NCBI RefSeq assembly: GCF_000938255.1
Contig: NZ_JYMR01000052.1
Location: 62,001-126,000 of the forward strand
Direction of reading: 5' to 3'
From: Bradyrhizobium sp. LTSP849
GTDB taxonomy: Bacteria > Pseudomonadota > Alphaproteobacteria > Rhizobiales > Xanthobacteraceae
DNA: 64,000 nt
The notes below the pieces were generated by a model. The model did not search any database and was not told the origin of the DNA. It saw only the letters and a list, made by a program, of their open reading frames with translations. Positions 18,445-28,385 of this stretch are shown here, piece after piece (within the stretch, counting starts at the first letter, position 1; each line of letters opens with the position of its first letter). The position numbers and the translations under genes are program-made.

Positions 18445-19371
18445 CTAATAGCCGCGATCACGGTCGACGCGCCCCGGCAGATCCTCGCCGCGGCGGTGAC
18501 GCGCGATGGTGTCGAGCACGTAGTCGACGGCCGTCTCCGGCTTCGTCGTGCTGGCGATATGCGGCGTCAGAAGAATGCGCGGATGGCCCCAGAACGGATG
18601 GCCCGCAGGCAGCGGCTCGGGTTCGGCGACATCGAGAACGGCCGCCGACAGCACGCCGCTGTCGAGCGCCGCGATCAGGTCGGCCTCGACCAGATGTCCG
18701 CCCCGCCCGACATTGAGCAGCCGCGCGCCATGCGGCAAACGCGCGAACAGGCCGGCGTTGAGGATGCCGCGCGTCTCTGGTGTGAGCGGCAGCAGGCAGA
18801 CCAGAATGTCGGTCTGCGCGAGGAAATCCGGCAGCGCGTCCGCGCCCGCATAGCAGGTGACGCCTTCGATGCTGCGCGGCGAGCGATTCCAGCCGAGCAG
18901 CGGAAAGCCGAACGATTTGAGTCGCTCGAGCACGGCCTGTCCGAGCAGACCGAGCCCCATCACCCCGACGCGCCGCTCCCCGGTGTGCGTGACCGCGAGT
19001 TCGCGCCAGACCTGCTCCCGCTGCTGGGCGATGAACTGGACGAGATCGCGATGCAGCGCCAGCACGGACATGCAGGCATATTCGACCATGCGCTCGGTGA
19101 TGCCCGGCTCCAACATGCGGACGAGCGGAACATGAGGCGGAAGCTTGGTGATATCGAACTGGTCGACGCCCGCACCGACCGAAAAGACCAGCTCGAGATT
19201 GGGGAACGTCACCGCGATGTCGTCCGGCGGCTGCCAGGCCACCAGATAGCGCACCGCCAAGGGATCACCGAGATCGGGCCAGAGCCGGAACGGCAGGTCG
19301 GGCGCACGCTCCGCGAAGAGCCGCGCCCATTCAGCGCCGCGAACCAGATTGGCCTTGTAGAGGACTGTCAT
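18445..19371 (-). CDS. D-2-hydroxyacid dehydrogenase (glyoxylate/hydroxypyruvate reductase A-like)
   Basis: NAD(P)-dependent dehydrogenase of 308 residues that interconverts a 2-oxo acid and the D-2-hydroxy acid. The nucleotide-binding motif is VGVMGLGLLGQAV, followed by LLPLTPETRGILNAGLF, LLNVGRGGHLVEADLI and AVLDVAEPEPLPAGHPFWGHP with TPHIAS, where the catalytic Glu and His lie. Its length and N-terminus (FSVGAGVDQFD) match the GhrA subgroup. It is encoded between the FAD oxidase (17-base gap) and the ABC ATPase. It could reduce the oxo acid made by the oxidase, which is inference. Confidence 0.92.
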   Translation of the reverse strand: MTVLYKANLVRGAEWARLFAERAPDLPFRLWPDLGDPLAVRYLVAWQPPDDIAVTFPNLELVFSVGAGVDQFDITKLPPHVPLVRMLEPGITERMVEYACMSVLALHRDLVQFIAQQREQVWRELAVTHTGERRVGVMGLGLLGQAVLERLKSFGFPLLGWNRSPRSIEGVTCYAGADALPDFLAQTDILVCLLPLTPETRGILNAGLFARLPHGARLLNVGRGGHLVEADLIAALDSGVLSAAVLDVAEPEPLPAGHPFWGHPRILLTPHIASTTKPETAVDYVLDTIARHRRGEDLPGRVDRDRGY

Positions 19372-19388
19372 CTCGCGAACCGCCGCTT

Positions 19389-20717
19389 CTAGAACGGGCT
19401 GACCGGCGCGAGCCGGCGGCCGTCGATCATGCGCTTGTGGCTATAGGCCGCCGGGTCGACCAGCGGCGTCGAGCCGGTCACGATGTCGGCGGCGAGCTTG
19501 CCCGCCGCAGGGCCAATGCCAAAGCCGTGGCCGGAGAAGCCGGTCGCGAGGAAGAAGCCGGGCAAGGCGTCGACCGGCGAGATCACCGGAATGGTATCCG
19601 GCGTGCAGTCGATCGTACCGCCCCAGGCCTCGGCGATCTCGATGTCCTTCAATTCAGGATTCGACTTGATCAGCGAAGCGAGTGCCGGATTGACCAGCGA
19701 CATGTCCGGCGCGGGATCGCGTACGCGCTCGGTCTCGAATGGCGACGGCTTGTCAAAGCCCCAGCTCGTGCCGCGCATGAGCTGGTCGAAGAACGACTTG
19801 CCGAACGACATCTTCAGACCATTGCGACGATGCAGATAGGTCGGCCAGAAGGTCCAGGCGTAACGGAACAGATCGGGCGACAGCTCTACCGTACCGCGGT
19901 TGCGTAGCGCCAGCGTAAAACCACCGTCGAGGCGGCGGCGGATACAGTAGAAATCGGTGCCGAGTGCGCCGGATGTGATCTCGGGTCCCGGCGTGGTCCG
20001 GCATGCGGTGGCGTTGACGAGACCGATCGGCAGCTCGATGCCGTGGCGGCGGCAGAACAGCGACGACCACGCCCCGCCCGACAGCAGCACGGATTGCGTT
20101 TGAATGGTCCCCTTCTCGGTGACGACCGCACTGACGCGCCCGCCTTGCGTCTCGAGCCCACGCGCAGCGCAGCCCTGGTGAATAGTGACGCCGTGTTTTC
20201 GCGCGGCGGTCGCAAGCGCCGGCACGGCCATCGACGGCTCGGCGCGCCCATCGCTCGGCGTGTGCAGGCCGCCGACCCATGTCTCGGCATTGCCGGGCAG
20301 GCGCTCGGCGATCTCGGCCGGCGTCAGGACCGTGGAGTGAACCTGCTGCTCGCGCGCCATCGCCGCCCAGCGCTCCCAGCCGGCGAGTTCGTCCTTGCTC
20401 TTGGTCAGGAACAATACGCCGGTGCGGCGGAAGCCGGCATCGACGCCGGCGTCGTTCTGCATGTCGTCCCACAGCCGCAGCGCCTCGCGGGCAAGCGGGA
20501 GCTCCTCTCGCGCACGGCCCTGCTGGCGGCACCAGCCCCAGTTGCGGCTCGACTGCTCGCCGCCGACATGCCCCTTCTCGACCAGCGCGACGGAGAGACC
20601 CTTTTTCGCCAGATGATAGGCCGCGGAGACGCCGATGACACCGCCGCCGATGACGACGACGTCCGCCTGCGCCGGCAGGCGTTCGTCGCTGTTTATACGG
20701 TTGAGCGGCGGGGACAT
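19389..20717 (-). CDS. FAD-dependent amino-acid oxidase/dehydrogenase (DadA-like)
   Basis: DAO-superfamily flavoprotein of 442 residues, predicted to oxidise an amino acid or secondary amine to an imino/oxo acid. The FAD motif VVIGGGVIGVSAAYHLA starts at about residue 20, with GGEQSSRNWGWCRQQGR next and ATGFSGHGFGIGPAAGKLAADI near the C-terminus. No signal peptide, so cytoplasmic. Clustering with a peptide/opine-type importer and a hydroxyacid dehydrogenase suggests a catabolic role for an imported amino-acid derivative. D-amino acid, sarcosine-like or opine substrates are all possible; nothing in the sequence decides. Confidence 0.92.
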   Translation of the reverse strand: MSPPLNRINSDERLPAQADVVVIGGGVIGVSAAYHLAKKGLSVALVEKGHVGGEQSSRNWGWCRQQGRAREELPLAREALRLWDDMQNDAGVDAGFRRTGVLFLTKSKDELAGWERWAAMAREQQVHSTVLTPAEIAERLPGNAETWVGGLHTPSDGRAEPSMAVPALATAARKHGVTIHQGCAARGLETQGGRVSAVVTEKGTIQTQSVLLSGGAWSSLFCRRHGIELPIGLVNATACRTTPGPEITSGALGTDFYCIRRRLDGGFTLALRNRGTVELSPDLFRYAWTFWPTYLHRRNGLKMSFGKSFFDQLMRGTSWGFDKPSPFETERVRDPAPDMSLVNPALASLIKSNPELKDIEIAEAWGGTIDCTPDTIPVISPVDALPGFFLATGFSGHGFGIGPAAGKLAADIVTGSTPLVDPAAYSHKRMIDGRRLAPVSPF

Positions 20718-20760
20718 CGGACACTCCTGGTATTCAGTTCAATCGAAGCAAGTTTGTCGA

Positions 20761-21636
20761 TCATGGGATGTTCATCCGCGGATCGAGCGCGTCGCGCAGG
20801 CCGTCGCCGAGGAAGTTGAAGCTCGTCACGGCAAGCGTGATCGCGAGGCCCGGCGCAATCGCAAGCCAGGGCGCGCTGGTGAGATAGATCTGCGCGTTGT
20901 TGAGCATGTTGCCCCAGCTCGCGGCCGGCGGCTGGATGCCGTAGCCGAGATAGCTGACATAGGATTCGAGCAGGATTGCCTGGGCAACGTTCAGCGTTGC
21001 CGCCACCACGATCGGCGCAATCGCGTTGGGCACCAGCTCGCGGAACATGATCCGCAGGTTCGACGAACCGAACGCGAGAGCTGCGACCGCGAATTCGCGC
21101 TCGCGCAGTGAACGGACCTGGGCCTCGACGATGCGGGCGACGCTCATCCATGCGGTCGCCGCAATCAGCACGGTGGTGGTGACGGGGCCGGGCTCGGTGA
21201 GCGCGGCGAGTGCAAGCAGGAGAAAGATCGTCGGAAAACACAGCACGGCATCAACGAGCCGCATCAGCACCGCGCCGACCACGCCGCCATAGAACCCGGC
21301 GAAGGCGCCGACCACGATGCCTACCGCCATCGCCATCACCATCGCGACGATACCGACCGAGAGCGACACGCGTCCGCCCATCATCAAGCGCGCCAGCACG
21401 TCGCGGCCGAGTTCGTCCGTGCCGAGGATATGCGCGCCCGCAAACGGCGGCGCGAACCGCTTCATGATGTCGATATAGGTGTCGTCGAACGGCAGCAGAT
21501 ACGGGCCGAACGCCGAACCGAGGACAAGGACCAGGATGATCACGGCACCCGCGAGTGCGAGCCGGTGCCGCCGGAATCGACGCCACGCCGCCTGGCCGGG
21601 CGCGGGCTGGTCCGTGGAGAGGGCCGCAATCGTCAT
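20761..21636 (-). CDS. peptide-type ABC transporter permease (DppC-like)
   Basis: Inner-membrane permease of 291 residues. An N-terminal tail leads into WRRFRRHRLALAGAVIILV, then GTDELGRDVLARLMMGGRVSLSVG, a hallmark of DppC/OppC proteins, and the coupling loop EREFAVAALAFGSSNLRIMFRELVPN. About six hydrophobic helices follow. DPRMNIP at the end is typical. It starts three bases after the DppB-like permease stop. Confidence 0.95.
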   Translation of the reverse strand: MTIAALSTDQPAPGQAAWRRFRRHRLALAGAVIILVLVLGSAFGPYLLPFDDTYIDIMKRFAPPFAGAHILGTDELGRDVLARLMMGGRVSLSVGIVAMVMAMAVGIVVGAFAGFYGGVVGAVLMRLVDAVLCFPTIFLLLALAALTEPGPVTTTVLIAATAWMSVARIVEAQVRSLREREFAVAALAFGSSNLRIMFRELVPNAIAPIVVAATLNVAQAILLESYVSYLGYGIQPPAASWGNMLNNAQIYLTSAPWLAIAPGLAITLAVTSFNFLGDGLRDALDPRMNIP

Positions 21637-21639
21637 CGG

Positions 21640-22590
21640 CTAGCCCACCCGGATGCGCGGATCGACGACGGCATAGAAGATGTCGGCCAGCAGCGAGCCG
21701 ATCAACACCATGATCGCCGAGAACATTAGAATGCCCATCACCACGGGATAGTCGCGATAGCCGATCGAATCGAGGAACAGCCGGCCCATGCCCGGCCAGG
21801 TGAACACGGTCTCGGCCACCAGCGCGCCGCCAAGCAGCGTCGGAAACTGGAGGCCCGCCACCGTGATCATCGGCAGCAGCGCGTTGCGCAGAGCGTGCAC
21901 GGTGAGGATGCGCCATTCCGGCATGCCCTTGGCCCGCGCGGTGCGGATGTAGTCCTGGTTGATCACCTCGAGCATCGAGGAGCGCATGAAACGGCCCCAC
22001 ATCGCGGTCTCGACCAGCGCCAGCACCAGCGCCGGCGCAATCAGATGATGCAGCAGGTCGAGCAGCGAGCCGTCGCCGACGGTTTCGCGGTTACCGGCCG
22101 GCAGCCAGCCGAGCTTCACCGAGAACACGTAGATGGTGACGAGGCCGAACCAGAAGGTCGGGATCGACAGCGCGACCATGGCGCCGACGGTTGCCAGCGT
22201 ATCGAACAACGAATAGCGGCGTAGCGCGCCGAGTATGCCGATCCAGCAGCCGAGCAGGACTGCGATGATGGTCGCCGTCGCCATCAGCTCCAGCGTGGCG
22301 CCGAGATGCGACGAGATCACGGTCAGCACCGGCTCGCCATCGCGGTAGGAGCGGCCCCAATCGCCCTTGAGCATGCGGCCGAACCAGTCGAGATACTGGA
22401 TCGGCAGCGGGCGATCGAGCCCGAGCTGTTTGGTGACGCGGTCGAGATCCTCCTGCGTCATCTGCGCGGAGGCCGCGAATTGCGAGAGCGGACCGCCTGG
22501 CGCCAGATGCAGGATGGCAAAGCCGATCGCGGAGACGATCACCAGCAGCATGATCGCCTGCGCCAGGCGATTGGCGACGTAACGGGCCAT
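21640..22590 (-). CDS. peptide-type ABC transporter permease (DppB-like)
   Basis: Inner-membrane permease of 316 residues, partner of the DppC-like protein. It begins with a hydrophobic helix (ANRLAQAIMLLVIVSAIGFAI), then GGPLSQFA, LGLDRPLPIQYLDW, and the coupling loop VINQDYIRTARAKGMPEWRIL, characteristic of DppB/OppB. It ends YAVVDPRIRVG, a standard family ending. It lies 27 bases after the binding-protein stop. Confidence 0.95.
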   Translation of the reverse strand: MARYVANRLAQAIMLLVIVSAIGFAILHLAPGGPLSQFAASAQMTQEDLDRVTKQLGLDRPLPIQYLDWFGRMLKGDWGRSYRDGEPVLTVISSHLGATLELMATATIIAVLLGCWIGILGALRRYSLFDTLATVGAMVALSIPTFWFGLVTIYVFSVKLGWLPAGNRETVGDGSLLDLLHHLIAPALVLALVETAMWGRFMRSSMLEVINQDYIRTARAKGMPEWRILTVHALRNALLPMITVAGLQFPTLLGGALVAETVFTWPGMGRLFLDSIGYRDYPVVMGILMFSAIMVLIGSLLADIFYAVVDPRIRVG

Positions 22591-22617
22591 CTCAGGCGAT
22601 CCCGCGGACCGGATGCA

Positions 22618-24309
22618 TCAGGCCCAATACCACTCGCGGATGTTCCAGCAATTGATCGACATGTTGATGTTGGGGCGGAAACCCTGGAGCCCCTCCTTCA
22701 CGCCTTCGGCGATGAAGCCCTGGAACAGCGGCAGGATGGCGAGGTCGTTGCGGACGAGCTTTTGCAGATCGCCATAGGTGGTCTTGCGCTGCGCGAGATC
22801 GAACTGCTTGGCGCCTTCGGCAAGCAGCCGGTCGGCTTCCGCGCTCTGATATTGATAGGTGTTGTAGCCGCGGCCGCCCTTGGCGGGAATGGCGCCGGAG
22901 CCGAAGCGCGGCGTCACATCGGGGTCGCTGCCAAGCATGAAATTCACCCCCACGATCACCGAGTTGAACTTCGACTGCTGCCAGAAGTCGCCCCAGATCA
23001 CCGCCGCCGGCATGTTGTTGACGCGCATCGTCGCACCGATCGCGCGCCAGTCCTGGATCAGGAGTTGCTGGGTCTGCTCGCGCACGGCGTTGCCTGATGT
23101 CGTCGAATTGGTGAATTCGAGCTTGACGCCGCCCTTCTCGCGCACGCCGCCTGCGCCGCGAACCCATCCCGCGGCATCGAGCAGCGCATTGGCTTTTGCG
23201 GGATCAAATTTATGTTGCGGCAGGCCCTGCTGGAACGACCAGGCCTGCTGTGGCACAAAACTCTCGGTCTGCGTCGGCAGGCCATAATTCAGCGCATCGA
23301 TGATCGCCTGCTTGTTGATCGCGAGATACAGCGCCTCGCGTACAGTGCGGTCGGTGAAGGGACCGAAGTCCAGGTTGGGTGCGATGTGCTCCACCGAAGA
23401 CGTCGAGGAGACCACGATCTTGCGGCCCTTCAGCGTCTTCGCCTCCTGCACGAAGTTCGGCAGGATGCCTGCGAGGCCTGTGTAATCGACCTGACCAGTG
23501 CGGAACTGGGTGTAGAGAACGGTGAGGTCCGGGATGTATTTGAAGACCACCCGTTCGACGTAAGGCCCCTTGCCGTGGTAGCCGACATGGGCATTCAACA
23601 GGATGTGGTCGCCGGGCACGCGCTCGCCCCAGCGGAACGGTCCTGTCCCTACGGGCGCGTTGTGGAATGGCGACGAATTCGGATCCGACGCCTTCTCCAG
23701 GATATGTTTGGGCACGATGAAGGTCAGCGATCCCAGAATCGACATGTAAGGCGAATAGGCAGCCTCCATCCGCCAATGGATCTCGTCGGGCGCGACGACC
23801 TTGATGTCCTTCACCAGGTTATGGCCGACACGACTACGCGCACGGAAGTCCGGATTGTTGTTCAACTCGAGGGTGAACTTCACGTCGTCGGCCGTGAACG
23901 GCGTACCGTCGTGCCATTTCACGTCGCTGCGCAGCTTGATCTTCCATGTCAGGCCGTCGGCCGACAGGCCGCCATTCTCGATGGTCGGGACTTCGCGCGC
24001 GAGGTCGGGAATGAACTTGCCGTCGGGATCGATGAACCAGAGCGGCGAGAACACCTGCCACCAGACGCCCTGATCGACCTCGATGCCGGGCATCAGCGGA
24101 TGGAAGACCGTCGGCTCCTGCGACAGCGCCGCAATCACCTGCCCGCGCGGCTTGTCCGGCGGATTGGAGGGGCGTTCAGTCTGGGCGAAGGCGTTGCCTG
24201 CAAGGCTCCATCCCGCCGCGGCGCCCGCCCCGAGCTGGACAAACTGACGGCGATTCGGAATGCCGAGTTGCAGTGCCCCAACGCCGAGCTTGCCGGTGTC
24301 GTCTGCCAT
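22618..24309 (-). CDS. peptide/opine-type ABC solute-binding protein (family 5)
   Basis: Periplasmic binding protein of 563 residues. The start at 24309 is preferred (GGAGAG upstream, in place of a longer reading from 24366). A twin-arginine-like signal NRRQFVQLGAG lies near residues 19-29 with cleavage near NAFAQTE, so Tat export is possible. The mature part has the SBP_bac_5 pattern LTWKIKLRSDVKWHDGTPF, TADDVKFTLEL and GTGPFRW. Families of this type bind peptides, opines, amino-acid conjugates or sugars; the ligand is unknown. It is first gene of the operon and divergent from the XRE-cupin regulator. Confidence 0.93.
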   Translation of the reverse strand: MADDTGKLGVGALQLGIPNRRQFVQLGAGAAAGWSLAGNAFAQTERPSNPPDKPRGQVIAALSQEPTVFHPLMPGIEVDQGVWWQVFSPLWFIDPDGKFIPDLAREVPTIENGGLSADGLTWKIKLRSDVKWHDGTPFTADDVKFTLELNNNPDFRARSRVGHNLVKDIKVVAPDEIHWRMEAAYSPYMSILGSLTFIVPKHILEKASDPNSSPFHNAPVGTGPFRWGERVPGDHILLNAHVGYHGKGPYVERVVFKYIPDLTVLYTQFRTGQVDYTGLAGILPNFVQEAKTLKGRKIVVSSTSSVEHIAPNLDFGPFTDRTVREALYLAINKQAIIDALNYGLPTQTESFVPQQAWSFQQGLPQHKFDPAKANALLDAAGWVRGAGGVREKGGVKLEFTNSTTSGNAVREQTQQLLIQDWRAIGATMRVNNMPAAVIWGDFWQQSKFNSVIVGVNFMLGSDPDVTPRFGSGAIPAKGGRGYNTYQYQSAEADRLLAEGAKQFDLAQRKTTYGDLQKLVRNDLAILPLFQGFIAEGVKEGLQGFRPNINMSINCWNIREWYWA

Positions 24310-24383
24310 GACCACTCTCCGTTGTCGCACGCGGCACCGTCTCCCGCGCCCCCAAAACCCCGGCAAGGGGACAGGAGTGGGCT

Positions 24384-24440
24384 TTAGTGCTTCTAAATTT
24401 TTCTACCAAAAGTTCATCACGACTAAATACAGCTGTCAAT
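24384..24440. promoter_or_regulatory. AT-rich divergent promoter/operator region
   Basis: Between the divergent binding-protein and XRE-cupin genes lies a short AT-rich block (TTCTAAATTTTTCTACCAAA and following) that contrasts with the GC-rich surroundings. It is where both promoters and the regulator's operator would be expected. No exact box can be named. Confidence 0.35.
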
Positions 24441-24524
24441 CGGATTGCTAGGATGCGCGACGTTTTCACTCTGACTGAGCGCCGCCGGCCATTCCGGCGG
24501 CGAGGCAATGCATGGGAGAGCGAC

Positions 24525-25160
24525 ATGGATGGTCGCGGCGACACGAGCGGTCCGAAGGACGCTCCGACGATCGACAGCGACGAGGCGAGCGACCAGCGCC
24601 TCGGCGAGACCGTGCGGCTGCTGCGTCAGCGTGCCGGTCTCTCGATCCAGGACGTCGCCAACAAGACCGGCCTCTCCAACGGCATGATCAGCCAGCTCGA
24701 ACGCGCGCGCGCCATGCCGTCGATCCGCACGCTACGCCTGCTCAGCATCGCGCTCGAAGTGCCCATCTCCTATTTCTTCGAGACCAGCGATCCAGCCGCC
24801 GACGTGCAGCGCTACATCGTGCGCAAGAACAACCGGCGCCTGCTGCGGCTCACAGCCAGCGGCGTCGTCAAGGAAGCGCTGACGCCGGAAGGCACGGGCC
24901 AGCTCGAGCTCTATGACCTCACGCTCAATCCCGGCGCCTCGTCCGGCACCGATTTCTTGCAGCACACCGGCGAGAAGGCCGGCTACATCCTGTCCGGAAG
25001 CCTGCGGCTGTGGCTCGACAACCAGGCCCATCTGTTAGAGGCCGGCGACAGTTTCCGCTTTCCGAGCATCGTACCGCACATGTTCGACAACCCGACCCAG
25101 CAGGCGGCGCGCGTGATCTGGGTCACAACACTGCAACAGACTGATTCGCCCGCAGGTTGA
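24525..25160 (+). CDS. XRE-family regulator with C-terminal cupin sensor domain
   Basis: Regulator of 211 residues. An XRE helix-turn-helix occupies about residues 25-80 (TVRLLRQRAGLSIQDVANKT, NGMISQLERARAMPSIRTL), followed by a cupin_2 fold at about 110-205 (HTGEKAGYILSGSLRLWLD, EAGDSFRFPSIVPHMFDNP). This pairing is typical of PuuR-like regulators of amine or amino-acid breakdown. GGGAG lies before the ATG at 24525. Its divergence from the importer/oxidase operon makes it the likely regulator of that operon. Confidence 0.93.
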   Translation: MDGRGDTSGPKDAPTIDSDEASDQRLGETVRLLRQRAGLSIQDVANKTGLSNGMISQLERARAMPSIRTLRLLSIALEVPISYFFETSDPAADVQRYIVRKNNRRLLRLTASGVVKEALTPEGTGQLELYDLTLNPGASSGTDFLQHTGEKAGYILSGSLRLWLDNQAHLLEAGDSFRFPSIVPHMFDNPTQQAARVIWVTTLQQTDSPAG

Positions 25161-25295
25161 AGCGCCCCGCCGCCGTCCGGCAGCGCCCGAAATTGTCCCT
25201 CGACGGAGCGGCACGGAATCGGTAGCTCACATGAAGCCGGACTCCTCGGCAGGGCGGCCGGGGCAATCCGCGGCTGACGTGTTTGGTATGAGACC

Positions 25296-27158
25296 ATGAA
25301 ACCCAGGGGGCTTCTGACACTCGCGATGGCCGCGCAAGTCGTCGTGACCGCTGTGGCTCTCGTCGCCTCCTATGCTGTCGCCAGCGGGTTTGGCATCGCC
25401 CAGCTCGTTGCCCTGCTGGCGAGCGCCGCTGTTGCGGTGCTGCTCGCACGGCTCTGCGCACGCTCGATCGAGCTATCGCAGGACAAGGGCATCGCCATGC
25501 AGCTGGCCGAGCAGGCGCAGACGCGCGCGGACAGCGCACAGATGACGCAAGCCGTCATCAAGACCGCGCTCGATGCCTTCGTTCAGACCGACGAAACCGG
25601 AATTGTGCTGGAGTGGAGCCTTCAGGCCGAAGCCCTGACCGGATGGTCGCGGCAGGAGGCCATCGGCGCCGATGTCGTCGACCTCCTGATCGCCGAGCCG
25701 CTCCGCGCGGGCTTTCGGCAACGCATGATGCGGCTCTTGCCGGAATTGTCGGACACCCCGATCGGCATCCGCTTCGAAGCAAGCCTGCGGCACCGGAACG
25801 GCGACGAGATCCTGATCGAGGCGTCGAGCGCGGTGCTCCGCCTCGGCAGCCGCACCATGATCAACAACTTCGTCAAGGACGTGACGCAAAAGCGCGCCGC
25901 CGAGGAGCAGTTGATCCAGTCCCAGAAGATGGACGCGATCGGCCAGCTCACCGGCGGCATCGCGCATGAATTCAACAACATGCTCACGGTGATCACGGGC
26001 ACGATCGAGATCCTTGCCGACGCCGTGAAGGACGACCCGCCGCTCGCAACCATCACCAAGCTGATCAGCGAGGCGGCCGACCGCGGCGCCGCGCTGACAT
26101 CGAGCCTGCTCTCCTTTGCGCGAAAGCAGGCGCTGCTGCCGGCCGAGATCGACGTCAACGAACTGCTCGAAGAGCTCGCAAAGCTGCTGCTGGCGACCTT
26201 CGACAAGAAGATCGAGATCGTGACGAAGCTCGACGGCAAGATCTGGCTCGCCTTCGCCGACCGCGGACAGCTCAGCTCGGCGCTACTCAACCTCGCCATC
26301 AACGCCCGCGATGCGATGTCCGATGGTGGCAAGCTCACGCTGACGACACGCAACGTCGTGTTCGGCGTCCGCGAAGCCGTCGCGGTCGGCGCCGGCTATG
26401 CCGGCGACTATGTCGAGATCGAGATCGCTGATAATGGCACGGGCATGCCGCAAGCCATTGTCGAGCGGATCTTCGATCCGTTCTTCTCGACCAAGGAGGT
26501 CGGCAAGGGCACGGGGCTCGGGCTCAGCATGGTGTTCGGCTTCGTCAAGCAGTCCGGCGGCGGCATCAAGGTCAGCTCCGCGGAAGGCCGCGGCACGACA
26601 TTCATGATCTACCTGCCCAAGGCCGAGAGCAGCACGCTTCGCCCGACCGGTTATGACCAACGCAAGGTCGTGGGCGGGACGGAAACCATCCTTTGCGTCG
26701 AGGACGACCGCGACGTCCGTCAATATGTCACCGTCCAGCTCAAGAGCCTCGGCTACAAGGTCCTCCCCGCCGCCAACGCGACCGAAGCGCTCGCCATCGC
26801 GGCCGAAGGGACACCGTTCGACCTGCTCTTCACTGACATCGTGATGGCCGGCGGCATCAACGGGCGCGAGCTCGCCGAGCAAATGGTGGCAGCGCGCCCC
26901 TCCCTGCGTGTCCTCTTCACATCGGGCTATGCCTATGACTCGCCGCACGCGCAGAGCCGCGCCACAGCGGGCGCGCCGCTTCTGACCAAGCCCTACCGCA
27001 AGGCTGAGCTTGCGCGCATGCTGCGCCGCTCTCTCGACACCGCCGTCGATTCCGTCGGCGATCCGATCCCGACGCCCTATTCGGTGCAGGCCGAGGCCGA
27101 GGGCTTCCTGCGCAAGCAGTCGTCGGACGACAGCGCTGCGACACGATCGCGAAAATAA
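25296..27158 (+). CDS. hybrid sensor histidine kinase with PAS and receiver domains
   Basis: Inner-membrane kinase of 620 residues. Two hydrophobic helices (about 5-30 and 33-55) are followed by a PAS domain (about 82-200), the dimerisation box GQLTGGIAHEFNN with phospho-His224, an ATPase domain with LLNLAINARDAM (N box), ADNGTGMP (G1), FDPFFSTK and GTGLGLSMV, then a C-terminal receiver at about 464-580 with Asp514 as phospho-acceptor and Lys565. Such hybrids usually pass phosphate to a separate response regulator; none is encoded beside it. The signal and output are unknown. No clear ribosome site is visible before the ATG. Confidence 0.93.
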   Translation: MKPRGLLTLAMAAQVVVTAVALVASYAVASGFGIAQLVALLASAAVAVLLARLCARSIELSQDKGIAMQLAEQAQTRADSAQMTQAVIKTALDAFVQTDETGIVLEWSLQAEALTGWSRQEAIGADVVDLLIAEPLRAGFRQRMMRLLPELSDTPIGIRFEASLRHRNGDEILIEASSAVLRLGSRTMINNFVKDVTQKRAAEEQLIQSQKMDAIGQLTGGIAHEFNNMLTVITGTIEILADAVKDDPPLATITKLISEAADRGAALTSSLLSFARKQALLPAEIDVNELLEELAKLLLATFDKKIEIVTKLDGKIWLAFADRGQLSSALLNLAINARDAMSDGGKLTLTTRNVVFGVREAVAVGAGYAGDYVEIEIADNGTGMPQAIVERIFDPFFSTKEVGKGTGLGLSMVFGFVKQSGGGIKVSSAEGRGTTFMIYLPKAESSTLRPTGYDQRKVVGGTETILCVEDDRDVRQYVTVQLKSLGYKVLPAANATEALAIAAEGTPFDLLFTDIVMAGGINGRELAEQMVAARPSLRVLFTSGYAYDSPHAQSRATAGAPLLTKPYRKAELARMLRRSLDTAVDSVGDPIPTPYSVQAEAEGFLRKQSSDDSAATRSRK

Positions 27159-27174
27159 GCGGCTCCCTGCGCCT

Positions 27175-28200
27175 CTAGCTCACCCGCCGCCTCAGCGTCG
27201 CCGACGGCGTCTCGCCGAATTTTTCGCGATAGGCGCCGGCCATGCGGCCGAGATGGGTGAAGCCGAGATCGAAGGCAATGTCGGTGATGGAGGCGCCGGG
27301 CGCGGCGTGCAAGAGCCGTGCGTGAAGATGCGCCAGGCGAATGTCGAGCAGCATTTCCGAGATCGACAGGCCAAAGTGACGGCGGAAACCGAGTTGCAGC
27401 GCGCGGATGCCGATGCCGGAGGCACAGGCGAGTTGATCGAGATCGAGCGGCTCGATGGCGTTGGCTTCGAGACAATCCCGCGCGGCGCGCAGTGCGCGCG
27501 GCAGCCGTTCCGCTCTGCCGGAAAAGGTCGTGATTGCATCTGACAGGTCGTGCCGCTGGCCGTTGAGGAGATGATCGAGCAGCGTCTCGCGCCAATCGGC
27601 GACGGCTACTGCCGGGAGCCTGCCCGCGGGGCCAAGACGTTCGGCAAGCGTCATCAACTCATCGAGTCCTGCGCACAGGCTGCGCGCGGCCGGCGCGTTG
27701 AGATCGATGGCCGAATCGAATTCGACCGCACCTGCGGACTTGCCGGAGAGCGCCGCGGCGCGCTGCTCCACCATGCGGCGGTCGAGCAGCAGGATGAGCT
27801 GGGCGCAGTCGTGCCAGACCATCCGGGTCGGCACTGTCGGCGAGAGCAGTGACGCCACCGCTCCGGGCGACGTTGCGAAATCCTGGCTGCCGGCACGAAT
27901 TTTCGTCGATCCCCTCAGTGGAATCTGCACCAGGAAAAAGCTCTCCAGGCAGCCTGGATCGATCGTGACCGAGCCGCCATAGGCGACGTAGTTGATGGAA
28001 AAGCCGTCAAAGGTGGCGCAATTGTGCCTCGCGTAAAAGCCGGCGGCCCTGGCCCGAAGCGGCTGCAAATCATGTGGGCAGAAGATGCGGCCGATCTGCT
28101 CCGCCGCCTCGTCGACGTCGCCTGTCGAGACGCGGGCGAAGTCCGCAAGCCTGATGGCCTGGGAACGGTTCGCGCTCATCTCCAGCTCGGCTGCAGACAT
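27175..28200 (-). CDS. AraC-family transcriptional regulator
   Basis: Regulator of about 341 residues. The C-terminal AraC domain starts near residue 240 (LDLDQLACASGIGIRALQLGF, ASITDIAFDLGFTHLGRMA and FGETPSATLRRR). The N-terminal 200 residues resemble the AraC-binding-like domain found with such regulators (YGGSVTIDPGCLESFFLVQIPL). The start at 28200 is by position; 28179 is an alternative. It is divergent from the cupin-monooxygenase pair at 28386-30425, which it may regulate. Confidence 0.88.
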   Translation of the reverse strand: MSAAELEMSANRSQAIRLADFARVSTGDVDEAAEQIGRIFCPHDLQPLRARAAGFYARHNCATFDGFSINYVAYGGSVTIDPGCLESFFLVQIPLRGSTKIRAGSQDFATSPGAVASLLSPTVPTRMVWHDCAQLILLLDRRMVEQRAAALSGKSAGAVEFDSAIDLNAPAARSLCAGLDELMTLAERLGPAGRLPAVAVADWRETLLDHLLNGQRHDLSDAITTFSGRAERLPRALRAARDCLEANAIEPLDLDQLACASGIGIRALQLGFRRHFGLSISEMLLDIRLAHLHARLLHAAPGASITDIAFDLGFTHLGRMAGAYREKFGETPSATLRRRVS

Positions 28201-28385
28201 CGTCGACCACGCTTCGCGTTGCGGAATTATTTTAAACCTATAATAGTTTCCGGTCCCCCGAAAGAGCCCAGTCGCAAAAACGTCGTGCCGCACCGCACCG
28301 GACGTGTCCGGATTCGTTTGGCGGATAGACAGCGCCCGGCCGCTATCCGATGCTCCCTCAGCCGGGATCCATATGGAGGCGAGCC